64,000 nt of DNA, from the NCBI RefSeq assembly GCF_040712315.1, contig NC_134017.1, positions 15,902,001 to 15,966,000 of the forward strand. Direction: 5' to 3'. The notes under the pieces are model-generated. The model worked only from the letters and a program-made list of their open reading frames with translations, made no database searches and had not been told where the DNA came from. The stretch's first letter is position 1; the number at the start of each line of letters is the position of its first letter. Position numbers and translations under genes: made by a program. Below are positions 10,561-21,489 of the stretch, in pieces. Source of the DNA: Castanea sativa. Its lineage: Eukaryota > Streptophyta > Magnoliopsida > Fagales > Fagaceae.

Positions 10561-12300
10561 GAAGTGAATGGATTACGTCTTAAGTCACTTCTTGATAATT
10601 TTTCACATAAAGAGGAGTCAATTAATTTGGAGAATCCTATTTATCAAGACTTACCAAGTAATTAGTGTTGACTTTGTGTCATAGTTTATGTTATATTTTT
10701 ATTGGTTGCATTTTCTAACCCTTTTTGCAAGTGTTAAAGCTTCAAGGTATTGTTTGTAATCTTTACTCTTTGTTGTTTTCTTTTGTTTACATTAAGGACA
10801 ACGTAAGTTTTATGTTGAGGGGGAGGGGGAGGGGGAGAGACTTGAAAAGTTGAAATGATTTGCATATGGTTTTTATATTATATTAATGTGATTTTAGTCC
10901 AATTTTTTTTTTTTTTATAAATATTTTGCCTTAGCATGAGTTTTAAGCCGAAGTTCATTATGCTATTGCTATCCAAAAAATTCCATTGTTTTTCATGCTT
11001 AATTATTTAGCACATGCACTTTAGCCACATCAACATGTTTCTTGGTTGAAGAATAGAGATGACTTTGAAAGTTTTGAAAATGAAATGCGAAAAGATTTAA
11101 CCCATGTGAGTTTTTTGAGCCATTCAAAATTTTTTTTAGGATTATTTTTTTCTTTGATCTCATCTTTCATTTGGAAGCTCATATTTTGTTGTTGTTTAGT
11201 CTTGTTTTTCTTATTTTTTTAGTTGAATGCTAAGAATTTTATGTCACACTTGAACATTTTAAAGTCATGAATATTGAAGAACTACCATAATTCTTAAAAT
11301 ATGATTTTAGGCCATAATTGTGTATTTTGAGCCTTTAATTTTCTTTTTCTTGGTACATTATCGCTAATAACCCATTTGAGCATGTTATTTTAGCTATTCC
11401 TTCATAATCCTTTTCTCAAGTGTTCCAAGAATTTACACGATCAAATCGTCTTATTGTGGTATATTTGTGGTGAAATAGTTGAAAGAAAAGAATGATGACT
11501 CAAAAGAAAAAAAAAAAAAAAAAGGGAGAATGTGAAAGAGGAAAAAATAAGAGAATGTGGTTGATTTTCTTAAAATGAAAGTGTTACATTCAAGAAGTTA
11601 AAAGGATGAAATTGAATGTCATATGCTTAAAAGAAGTTATTTCTCCAATTATTTTTGGAAGCACCTTTCATTTTTGCTAGTACCTTTTGTTCTTAACCTC
11701 TCCTCTTTACCAAACATTACATCCAAATAAAAGTCTTGATTTTAAAGAAGGTATGGTTTGGAAATTGACATGACTAATCAATGTGTGGTGTAGTATTATT
11801 AGTGTTTGACATCCTTTCATGAGACTGATGTATTTTTTTTCACCACTTTTTATCTTATTTATATGTGAGATATTTGTCATTTTTTTTACATTATTCCGCT
11901 CACATATGTTTAAGAGTGTTCCACACATTTTCAAAGTGATTTTATTTGTTGAGGGTTAACACTAGTGAGATTTGAGTTGAAGCATAAATCTAGATAGAAA
12001 TTCAAGTCATGTTTTATCTTAAGACGAAGAGTATGTTTGTGTTGGCTAAACTATTCACACAATGAGTGTTAATGACATGTGGAATATCTTTAGTAGCTGT
12101 TAGTGTTTTTGCATTTGATTAATTATTTTTTGCTAAAGTAATGAAAATTTGTTATTATACGTCTTTGTTTTAAGTCACTCAGATTTTTGGTTGGGGTGTG
12201 ATAATAGTTTAATTTTGCATATTTATATTATTATTATTAGAGAGTATTATCATACTTATTTTGTGTTAATTCATGCATTTTATATTTGGTTTTGGAATAA
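10561..12300. other. AT-rich tract, possible non-coding remains of an LTR element
   Basis: No credible coding sequence. The words 'aaggacaacgtaagttttatg' (split here as two halves around 10796) followed by a G-rich 'gggggaggggg' run near 10820, and 'ttttggttggggtgtg' near 12186, resemble the linker downstream of pol in Athila-like elements. A poly-A run lies at about 11506-11522. Weak evidence. Confidence 0.25.
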
Positions 12301-12305
12301 TAATG

Positions 12306-12573
12306 AATAATATATATATATAGGTAAAACTGAGAGAAAATCTAGTTAGATTTCAAATTAGAGTCTAATTTTGTGCCACGTGTCCCATTTAATTTAAGTT
12401 TTTAAGTTTTGTGCCAAGTTAGTTAATTCACTGTAAAATTTGGAATTCAATTATAGTTTAATTTTGTGCTAGGTGTCTCATCTCTAATGTAATTTTTAAA
12501 ATTTTTGTGCCAAGTGAGTTAATTCAATGTAGAAAATGAGGAATTCAATATAAATAAACCATAAAAAAAACCT

Positions 12574-12608
<35 letters not shown>

Positions 12609-12638
12609 GAGACTATATACGGTCCATTACTGATTAGG

Positions 12639-12679
<41 letters not shown>

Positions 12680-12936
12680 GGTAAGTTTAAAGAAAATCTA
12701 ATTAGATTTCAAATTTGAATTTAATTAGAGTCTAATTTTGCGCAATGTGTCCCATTTAATCTAAGTTTTTTAATTTTTGTGTCAAGTTAATTAATTCAAT
12801 GTAAAAATTAGAATTCAATAATAGTTCAATTTTGCGCCACATGTCTCATCTAATGTGATTTTTTTAATTTTTGTGCCAAGCGAGTTAATTTAATGTAGAA
12901 AACGAGGAAATCAATATAAATAAACCATAAAAAACC

Positions 12937-12979
<43 letters not shown>

Positions 12980-12990
12980 CTAATACTTAG
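12306..12990. repeat. Tandemly repeated AT-rich unit (about 300-360 bp) with (TA)n tracts
   Basis: A unit starting with 'agagaaaatctagttagatt' (about 12331) recurs at about 12690 and, truncated, at about 12987. Each copy contains 'agtctaattttg(t/c)gc' and 'gtgccaag(t/c)gagttaatt'. The copies are separated by (TA)n runs at about 12578-12592, 12640-12673 and 12942-12977, plus a (CA)n run at about 12590-12608. The microsatellites at the joints suggest expansion by slippage or unequal exchange. Confidence 0.75.
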
Positions 12991-13984
12991 AGAAAATTTA
13001 ATTAGATTCAAAATTGCATTTTGTGTTGTATTTAGTAGAATTTCACGGACAGTGATTGTGAATTGATATTGTATATGTAGTATCCAATAATGATTTTAAA
13101 AATTATATATGTATTAGTAGTGTAATGAGAAACTTGATGTAACCAATATCATAAAAATTGCATAGAAAAAACTATTTTAGTATTTCCAAATGTTCTGGTC
13201 AAACTAATATCCTTTATGTTTTATAAGCCAAGCTAATATCAACAGTACTACTACAAGTCATCATTCCTGTTCTTAAAAAAAAAAAAAAACTACAATTCAT
13301 CATTCCTGTGTATAAGTACGGGTTACATACTAGTATGTGTAATGAAGAAGATTAATAGACTAAATTTTGACAAGGGATATAATGAAGTTAAAGAATGCCA
13401 GCTAGATTGGAGCAAATAATTAAATAAAATTTGCATTAAATCGAAGTCAAACTTGGATTAGGATTCCAACTTGTACAAGTCTTATTATTTTGGACATAAC
13501 TTTCAACTCAGATATTGGATCAAGATAATTTCAGTTGGGCTGAAAAAATAATTGAAAGGGCTAAAACTTTGTAATTTATAAATAAATAAATAAATAAACC
13601 AAAATTTAGTGTTTAGTGGGTCAAATGTGTTATTTAAGTGGAGCCTAAAAATAATGGGTTTTGATTGAGAAGCTAGCTTTGTGTAAAATTTGAGTATTTG
13701 TTTTTAATTTTGGGTATTTCAGCTTTATTTGATTTAGGTATTTTGCCTTTTAATTTCCTGGTATGCTTTGACTTCCTTTTCCTTTATCAAACTTTGCTGA
13801 AAATTTTGTTCCTACTAGAACCCAAGGAAAAGTAACTATGTAACTGGAAAGCACGAACATAACATTTGGAGCCCATGCCCGGGTCTGACACGCACGAGTT
13901 ATGGGAAATGCATTGAACACGGCTGCAAGCAGAATTTTCTTTCCAAATACCATTAAATATCAAAAAATTTAGTTAGTTGTCACG
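12991..13984. other. No gene seen
   Basis: AT-rich sequence without a recognisable domain. A short direct repeat containing 'cattcctgt' occurs at about 13262 and 13302. Confidence 0.5.
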
Positions 13985-14642
13985 TTTCAAAACAATGTTG
14001 TAAACTAGCATCTCGAGTTTTAAAAACTCGATTTTCATGATAAAACTCGAGTTTTTAAGTCTCGATTTGTAAACGGTAGAACCTGATGTGGAAGAAAATA
14101 CACGTAGAAATCCACGTGGAACTCGAGTCTCTAAGACTCGAGTTTCACTTCTTCTTCCTCGCTCGGTCAGACTTCCTGCAGCTCAAACTCAGAGAATCGC
14201 CTATTGTTCTTCCTCTGTTCTTCGTCCCTGTTCTTCGTCTTCGTGCAGATCAGACTCAGATCGTCCAATCACCCACTCAGATTTGTTCTTCGTCTCTGTT
14301 CTTCATCGTCGTGCAGGTCAGACTCAGATCGTTCCTTTCTTCATGCAGGTCGTCGTCGTCTCCATCTTCTTCAGATCCAGTTTTCTCCAGTCAGATCCAA
14401 TTTTCTCCAGGTCGTCGTCTTCTTCTTTTTGATTCGGATCTTCTTTTCCTTGTCTTCTCCGCCTTTTCTCCTTCTGCATCTGGAAATTTGCTTCCATGGA
14501 AATCGAGTCTCTCAAACTCGAGTTCCACGTGGCTAAATTCTTCCACACCAGCAGTAGAACTTGAGTTTGAGACGCTCGATTTTTGTCATTGATCTCGATT
14601 TTTAAAAACTCGAGACGCTACTTTCCAAATTTCTTTCAAACC
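13985..14642. mobile_element. Small Mutator-type element with CTCGAG-rich termini
   Basis: Nine-base flanks 'tttcaaaac' (13985-13993) and 'tttcaaacc' (14634-14642) match at 8 of 9. The ends form an imperfect TIR of about 130 bases: 'tagcatctcgagtttt' at the left against the complement of 'aaaactcgagacgcta' at the right, and 'atccacgtggaactcgag' (about 14109) against the complement of 'ctcgagttccacgtggc' (about 14516). The interior (14150-14480) is CT-rich and holds direct repeats of about 75 bases ('cttcgtgcagatcagactca' and 'cgtcgtgcaggtcagactca'). No transposase, so it is non-autonomous. Confidence 0.65.
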
Positions 14643-15584
14643 TTCGTTAACTTATTATATTCTTTCTCCCTACTGCGTTAGCCTGCAAATTCCCCCGCTG
14701 CAAGCATGTCCCAACCATTTTTTATTTTTTGAAAAATGGTGGACATGACAAGACACAGTTGGGACACAACCCCAATGCCCAAAAGAAAAGAAAACAAGAA
14801 AAAAGAAGAAGATAAAATGCACTACTTCGTACACCGATCTTTTACCACTTCTTCCTTTCACGCCGATCTACTTCTTCTTCTTCTCCTCCAACATTGATCT
14901 CTTCTTCTTCTTCTTCTTTAGCTCTTAGGTCTATTTCTCTTTTATAGTTTTTCCCCTTTGCCCTTTTTTACTTGTTTTGTTCATGTATACCTTTTTGTTG
15001 TTTTGTCTGCCTCACACTGTCACACATGAAAGAGCTCATTTATCTCCAGTCATCTACGTGAACAAAAGATGTGTAAATAGGTGATTTTTTTTTTTTTTTT
15101 GAGTTAAAGTCCACTATTTATCAAGCCAGGCAGTTAACTTTTACTTTTACAATTCGTTTTTCATTATTTAGGTAGATAGTGGATACATGTGCGTATTATT
15201 AGTGTTTAGGCTTTAATATACTTCGAAAATAATTTTGACAATTATTTAAAAACAAATAATATTTTTGTTATAGAAAAATTTATAAGTTTTGAAATATATA
15301 TATATATATTTATAAAATTAATATAATTATCCCCGCCATACCCATATCCTAATTTTTTTAAAAATGTCATGTCACTGTGTTGTACTCGTGTTCATATTTA
15401 TGTCTGTGCTTCTTAGTTGGATAATCGTGTTCATATCCATTCATTGCCTATTTTGTTATATTATCTCAAAAATAAATAAAAAATAAAAAAAGTTACCAAA
15501 AACATTGAAAAAATATTTATGGAAATTTCAGAACAACTAGGTATTTTTTATAATTGCCAAAATCTAATACTATTTACAATAATT
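14643..15584. other. No gene seen; CTT-rich microsatellite
   Basis: Contains an interrupted (CTT/TTC)n stretch at about 14868-14920 and short poly-T and (TA)n tracts near 15090 and 15300. The open frame at 14670-14861 is low complexity and not convincing. Confidence 0.5.
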
Positions 15585-15785
15585 GGGGGATTGATTCTGC
15601 AAGAATCCTCACTGATCCTCGATAGTCTTGAATATGTTGTGCTTCCTGATTTAGTTTCTTAGCCGGGGAGTAGGTGGGAGGCTCCCCTGTTTTAGAGTCC
15701 CTGCTTTGTTTTTGGGGTTCTTCTCCCTTTTGTACTGTTTTGTTTTCAATGAAATCTTAGTGACTTTCTCAAAATAAATAAATAA
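15585..15785 (+). mobile_element. Probable 3' end of a non-LTR element
   Basis: Resembles the 3' UTR of plant LINE copies: 'ggggttcttctccc', 'ttgtactgttttgttttcaa' and 'tgaaatcttagtgac' lead into an A-rich 'aaataaataaataaa' tail at about 15770-15786. No coding part is left, so it is a 5'-truncated insertion. Confidence 0.45.
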
Positions 15786-15934
15786 ATTCTTTAGCCAAAG
15801 TTCACAAGATCACCCAATTACGATTTACGAGTTCAAATTTGTAGGCAAATCAAAAGAACAACCAAATTGACCATACTTTCTGGAAATTCTAATCAAAATT
15901 TTAAATTTACTTTCCCTTAATTATGGCCTTATAT

Positions 15935-16700
15935 TATTTTTTTTAACATTAGTAACTTTGGTAATTCAGAATTTCATTGAACTAAAAAAAGAAAAAAAAA
16001 AAAGAAAAAGGAGCAAGCTCTACAACCCTTAGCTATACCCTGGCTTCAAGAGTGGAAGCTAGCAGATCCAAAGCAACAGAACACTATTGAGCAATTAATC
16101 AAACTCGACTTCAAGATACTAGCTCTCATACTGTTCTACACAGAACAACAGCTAAAACAAAGCCCTTACAATAAGGGACTATACACTGATTAGAGTCATC
16201 TTAATATTCCCCAATTTGCACTGAGAATTTTGTTAAGAATGGTGCTGTCCAACTGGCGGCTATTCTCCATTCTTCCCCTAGCATCTCTTTTGATAAACTT
16301 GAGTATCTGATCGTCTGTCTTAACATCACTCCATAGATTCTTTTTTTGTTTTATTTGAATCCACAGGTTGTAAATTGTTGCATATCTTGCAAAGAATGAC
16401 TCATAAACTTGATCCTTTTAGATTATCTATGCAAAAACTTACCAGGTCTTCCCAAGTTTTATAAATCCTTGACACTAGACATAGGGCCGTCACTTGCTCC
16501 CAAATTCTGCTTTGTATAGGAACGATAAAAATCTCTACTCTCTATGAACCTTCTGCAAAAAATACTATCGCTGTCACCATTAAAGCCCCATTGCACTTGT
16601 CTGATTTTTGTTGATAGTCTATCCTTCATGGCTAGCAAATTTATGAAGTAGTTGAGTATACACATGTGAGTAAAGCTCCATGTTAAATACTGATGAGAAG
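15935..16700 (-). pseudogene. 5'-truncated LINE fragment (zf-RVT end of ORF2)
   Basis: On the minus strand, 16665-16459 has 'DRLSTKIRQVQWGFNGDSDSIFC', the zf-RVT pattern of plant LINEs (shown here in part: DRLSTK, QWGF, GDSDSIFC). Further on, with frame breaks, come 'ATIYNLW' and a basic 'IKRDARGR' segment (about 16370-16250), as at the ORF2 C-terminus. The 3' end lies at about 15940-15990, with 'cattgaactaa' next to a poly-T, as in the LINE at 2569. Confidence 0.65.
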
Positions 16701-17364
16701 GATATGTCTACTTTTGAACATGTGTTATCATTTTAATGGGTTCAATGCAACTGGATACTAGATCTAATCTAACTCCCAAAGTTACAACATCAAAGTAATA
16801 GGATTCTCATCAAAGTTCAAATTTTTTTATACATAATCATATAATCATATAATCATATAGGATTCTCATCATATATTTGTTGGCTTTACAAATTTGCGCA
16901 CACATTCATTACAAGCATACACATGAATAAAGCTCATAAATGCACATATGTTACCAACTTACTAACTAATGGGGATCATTTTTGCAGGTGAAATTCTTCC
17001 CCAAGAGGCCAAGAGTTCTATAATAGAAACAGTTACAAGCATAGATACAATCACTAGTAGACCTCAACTTGAAGAAGACACCTCAGTTAATGGATTTGTA
17101 GATGATAGCAAGGTAAATGTGTTCTTTCCTATTTTTTGATAGGCAATAAAATTTTGTCAAAAAAAGGCGCAAATAAAGCGCTATCCTAGCACACACAGAT
17201 ATTCTTTCATTAGAATCCTATGCTGTAACTGGGATCTTTAAGTTTCATTGTGAGTCATTGTTAGTTTAGAGTTGGGGTGAGTTAACCCTTCTTGACCTTA
17301 TATGGCATTTTCTTCTCTTTTGCTAGCCCTTTTTTTTTTTCAATCAAATATAACTAGGTTAGGT
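16701..17364. other. No gene seen
   Basis: AT-rich. Contains a short tandem repeat 'atcatataatcatataatc' near 16836-16860. No supported coding sequence. Confidence 0.5.
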
Positions 17365-17789
17365 GTTGTGGTCAGTGGCGGTTCTAGGAATTTTTCTCAA
17401 AGTATTCTTTAAGAAGCATAAATTATACAATATAATAAAAAGAAAAATTCATATATAGATAACAACAATAAAAAAACACATAAATAAATAAAGTTTACAA
17501 TTGCCTTTTACGAGTTTTTATATTTTGAAATCGTTGCATGATAGTCTCATTATCAATGTTACAAACTACATCTCTTTCAATGTGCACAACTAAGCAATCA
17601 TTCATTTACTAAATGTAGAACAAATTATAGAGCAAAATTTAATTTATTGGCATAAAAAAACTGAGGGCGTTCCCAAATTTTTTTTGAAGAGCAGACAAAT
17701 AAATTTTGTTAAATTATTATATTAAAAAAAAAAAAACAGTTTAGGGTGGTCCTTACCTGGTCCTAAGGTGGTGCCGCCCTGGTTGTGGT
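17365..17789. mobile_element. Non-autonomous hAT-type element
   Basis: The element 17373-17781 (409 bp) is flanked by a perfect 8-base target duplication 'gttgtggt' (17365-17372 and 17782-17789). Its ends are 'cagtggcggttctagga' and, read on the other strand, 'cagggcggcaccacctt', which gives the CAG.G start typical of hAT termini. The interior is AT-rich and non-coding. The TSD length and end motif agree, so the superfamily call is fairly safe. Confidence 0.8.
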
Positions 17790-18717
17790 AGATACTGGCA
17801 ATGTCGAATATCAACGTGCCATGGCTGTGCCACCATTTATATCTCTAGGGATCAACAATACATGCTTTCATTTTAACAATACCAACCGTATGATCAGGCT
17901 CAAAAAGGTGCCCTGATTGTGCAGAAGATAAGCTTTAATTAATGATATAAAACCTTCAAAGCTTGATTGAAACCTCAACTACTGGCTTTTTTTTTTTTTT
18001 TTTTTTTTAGGAAACAACTACTAGCCTAAGAGAAAATGCTTGAACGATTAAAATATTAATGATCGCAAAATTATATAAAAGCATGTTTGCCATTAAATTA
18101 TTATTATTAAGCTTATTTCACTTATGTATAACTTTATAAATGTTGTATTTTATAGCCATAACAATATTTTTGTCAGCCTCCAAAAAAAAAAAAAAAATCG
18201 TCTAACTTATTTTTAAGTCTCAACTAAATCAATAAAGATATATAGGCTGTCCCACCCAAATAAACACTTCGATAAATTTTTGGATTTTTTTTTTTTTTTT
18301 TTGGGTGGTTGGTTGAGCTTATAATGGTTCATAAGGCAAAACAAGCTCAAAACGCAGCCCAAATACTTGTCGGAAGGCTCAGCTACGGCCTATGAATGTG
18401 GGACTGGACAAAAACTGGCCCAAAATAATCTCAAAACGAGCCTAATTACTTGGCTGAAGGCTCTGCTGTGGCCTACGTAAGTAGGATTGGTCAAGGACTG
18501 AGCCCACTAGCCCAGTAATTAATTTCTCCAATTGGGCTTTGGAATAAACTTTGAGGCACAGGAATAAAAACTGGTATTCTCTGTCACACCTACTGGCCCA
18601 TTACATCAAGTTAGTCTTCAATGCACATCGACAAAGCAAAACTTCCACTACTCCATTTATATTTGTGATACATAAATTAAAACATAGGTTACTGAAAAAC
18701 CAGAACATTCCTAGTGT
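17790..18717. other. No gene seen; 3' side of the HPt gene
   Basis: Poly-T runs (about 17990-18010 and 18285-18302), a poly-A run (about 18183-18197) and AT-rich sequence. The open frame at 18551-18811 has no domain and covers a duplicated 35-base repeat, so I do not call it a gene. Confidence 0.5.
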
Positions 18718-18787
18718 GAATTCGTACACATACAAAGTACAAAGTTCCCTAGGAATTGGTACACATACAAAGTACAAAGTTCCCCAA
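18718..18787. repeat. 35-base tandem duplication downstream of the HPt gene
   Basis: 'gaattcgtacacatacaaag' and 'gaattggtacacatacaaag' start two adjacent, nearly identical 35-base units. They lie 60-130 bases after the stop codon of the pseudo-HPt gene, probably in its 3' UTR. Confidence 0.75.
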
Positions 18788-18844
18788 TCTCACTTTAACA
18801 CAAGTAGCTAGGATCTATCTCTGCCTTTCTTTCTGAACAATTCC

Positions 18845-20560
18845 TTACCCGGGCGGAGATGCTGTCTGAGTGAGCCTAGCTTGTCTTGCTAGCTGAATGG
18901 TTAAGAATCAAAGCAATGAAGGTAAAATGCATAGCATTAGCACTCCTTTTTATGGATAAAAATCAGTATGAATTCTATAGAATCCCACTCAAAAAGAGAA
19001 ATTAGAAAGGGCACCTGAAAGTAAGCTTCAAGTTTCCTTTTTAGTGTGGCATATTCTCTCTTCAGTTGTTGGAAAGTTCTCATGCATCTGCTTTTGTTCA
19101 TTGCAACAGAATGATTATGACATTGATATGATTATATGACATCAATCATGGATCATGGATTTGCCGTACCTAGCTAACTTCAAGAGTAAGAGATATTGGA
19201 CCTATATATGGATATCTTTGAATAACTAGGACATGTCCAGTAAGACTTCTTGTTTTCTGCTTATAAGTTATTAGAAATTTTCTTTTGATAAGTTTTCGGT
19301 TACATTCAAGAGAGATTTGAATTAGTGACACCCGTTTCATAAACACAAAATTTCTATGCCTTTATGTAATAAAACAGACTTCGAGAAAAGAAGTAATTGC
19401 ATGCAATTTTTTGCATGACTAAAAATCTTTAACAATTTAGAGAAAATATTACTCCATCAGGGCCTTACTCAAGGGGGTTAAATAAAACTAAGGACTTGAA
19501 TTTGACAACCATCCATGGGTGTGAATGAATGTGATAATATGGAATAAGTTGGAAGATGAATTACCCTTCTCCATTTCCTGCTCTGCAATATTCCCTGAAC
19601 AATGAGCACTCAGCTTTAACCTTTTTGGCTCCAAAGCTGCACCAATAGAAGATAATTGAGATAAAGAACATTATTGTGTTGAACCCAACACGGCTCTACT
19701 ACCTTTTATAATGTAATTGTAATATGTAACTTTCACCATTTTTTTTTTTTTTGGGTTGAAATATATACCTTGTGCTACTTCCCTTGAATTGATACACATA
19801 GCCATCCAGCCTACCAAAATCAAGTGGCCTCCTCTCCCTGCATAAACACAATCAGAAAGTCATTATCACCTTCACAAAAGAGGTACAAAAGAAAAAAGAA
19901 AAAAAGATGAAAAGATAGAAGAAGAAAGTTAAATGAAAAAATAACTCACAATTCCTGCTCTATGTTAAGGATTAGTCTAGATGTATCCTGGTAGTAAGTT
20001 GTGACAATTTCCTCGACAAAATTTGGATTAGTACGATCTTGCAACTCCTCCAATTGGACAAATTGTTCGTCTAGGAGTCCCTACAAAGACACAATATATA
20101 AAATATCAAGACCTCAAAACATAAAACCATGGAATAGCATGAATGAAATTTATGTGTGCACACAAAGAAATTATAATATCTAGATCAATACATCTATATT
20201 GCATCTCCCAAGTGTTTCAAATTTCGTGTCGATTCACCATGTCTATCACTGAGTACTTGCTCAAATACTTCAACACTTTAATATGTACTAACGTTTGCAG
20301 ACATGTAATTTATGCAAACACATGCACGTATATAGTAGTATTGTTTTTGTGTAGTGCGAATTACTACATGGAAAACTAGTGTCACGTATAATGGATAAGT
20401 ATTTTACGCTTGTGCATGTTCATATTAGAAAAGTAGAGAATATAACTTGTTGTATGTAATTTTGTATATGCAAATCAAAGTAAAGTATAAGAGTAAAAAC
20501 CTCATCAAAGAGAGTCTGTCTCTGGTGGGCAACCTGTCTGAGCAACGGACTCCCCTCCAT
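18845..20560 (-). CDS. Pseudo-HPt protein (AHP family, His79 replaced by Tyr), six exons
   Basis: Spliced minus-strand gene: exons 20560-20501, 20080-19950, 19837-19769, 19636-19565, 19087-19015 and 18892-18845. All introns are GT..AG and the frame is intact, giving 150 aa. The protein reads as a plant HPt protein, which shuttles phosphate from cytokinin receptor kinases to response regulators between cytoplasm and nucleus. Landmarks: 'DEQFVQLEELQD', 'NPNFVEEIVTTYY', 'LILNIEQEL', 'FGAKKVKAEC', 'FREYCRAGNGEG' and 'TFQQLKREYATLK'. In the phosphorylation motif, active proteins have His before 'QFKGSS'; here residue 79 is Tyr (codon TAT, one transition from CAT): 'GYVYQFKGSST'. The protein is otherwise complete. 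By analogy with Arabidopsis AHP6 (Asn at this site) it should be unable to carry phosphate and may inhibit cytokinin signalling. That role is inferred. Confidence 0.93.
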
Positions 20561-20682
20561 TAGAGGTAACGTCTAGCAAACAAGCAAAAGGTATATATGT
20601 TTATATGTATGTGTGTGAGAGAAAGGGGGAGATAGGCTACAACCTGATGGATTGAGTGATGAGAATGCAATAGGGCAATGAG

Positions 20683-20690
20683 TTTATATA
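20683..20690 (-). promoter_or_regulatory. TATA box of the pseudo-HPt gene
   Basis: 'tatataaa' on the minus strand, 123 bases before the ATG. The paralogue has the same octamer 122 bases before its ATG. Confidence 0.7.
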
Positions 20691-20803
20691 CTGGAGAGAA
20701 GAGTGAGAAGTGAAGGATTTAATATATAGAGGACAAGGCACACTTTTTTTCTTCCTTCTTTCCTTTTTTTGCATAGAGTAGAGGATGCGTACACTTGTAT
20801 GTA

Positions 20804-20817
20804 GACATCTTAGTGTG
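20804..20817 (-). promoter_or_regulatory. Upstream motif shared by the two HPt paralogues
   Basis: 'gacatcttagtgtg' (plus-strand reading) lies 244 bases upstream of this ATG and occurs identically at 61766-61779, 242 bases upstream of the other ATG. Preserved sequence and spacing suggest a regulatory site. No known factor is assigned. Confidence 0.5.
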
Positions 20818-21024
20818 GATTCAGGTGAAAAGAGAAATTTCAATGGTGTTTAAGCAATGTTAATGGGTATTGGCGATTGGCAGATTTGATTCTATCATTC
20901 CCAAATTATAAGATTTTTATTTATTTATGGTTTTATGTTAAGTCCTTAAATAATTAAAGGTATCCAGATTCTAACTATATCACTATTCTTAATTCTAATG
21001 CATTATTAGCATTTTATATTGTGC

Positions 21025-21041
21025 ACTCAATCCCCAATATT
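21025..21041 (-). promoter_or_regulatory. Second upstream block shared by the HPt paralogues
   Basis: 'actcaatccccaatatt' is identical here and at 62143-62159, 465 and 619 bases before the respective start codons. It may be a conserved regulatory site or simply residual duplicated sequence. Confidence 0.4.
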
Positions 21042-21489
21042 ATTCTACATTAACAGCTGAAAAATGAAGGGACAGAAATAATATATATTTCATCAAATTG
21101 TTTAACAGTAAAAAAAAAAAAAATAATAATAAAAATAGAACATTCTATGACCTCTTAAAACTTTTTAAGTGACCACCGCGTGTCTTTAGTGCGATGGTAA
21201 CTCCACAAGTATAAGTGTTTGTGGGTGTGGGGGGGGAGCAAAGACCAGAATTCAAGCCTCCAGAAGGAAGTTTCACACACATACACTTAAATTAAGCTAG
21301 AGTAGAATTTATATTTTATATAGATTTTTTTTTTAAATGGCTGATTATTTAGCCACGGCAACATTGCGGTGCTAGCTTGACATTAAAGAGGTGAAAGAGT
21401 CACTGAGGTATATGATCCTTTTTAATAATCCAAAAGTATACATTATCACATATAAACAACTACAAGCTCAATTTTGGGCTACATTACTG

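Noticed and set aside
14086..14592. 168-aa and 114-aa frames as a protein-coding gene
   Set aside because: All three plus frames are open because the sequence is CT-rich and repetitive. It is the core of a miniature Mutator-type element.
18845..20560. Calling the Tyr79 HPt gene a pseudogene
   Set aside because: Frame, start, stop and all ten splice sites are intact, and the core promoter spacing is conserved. Loss of one residue with all else kept fits a functional pseudo-HPt better.
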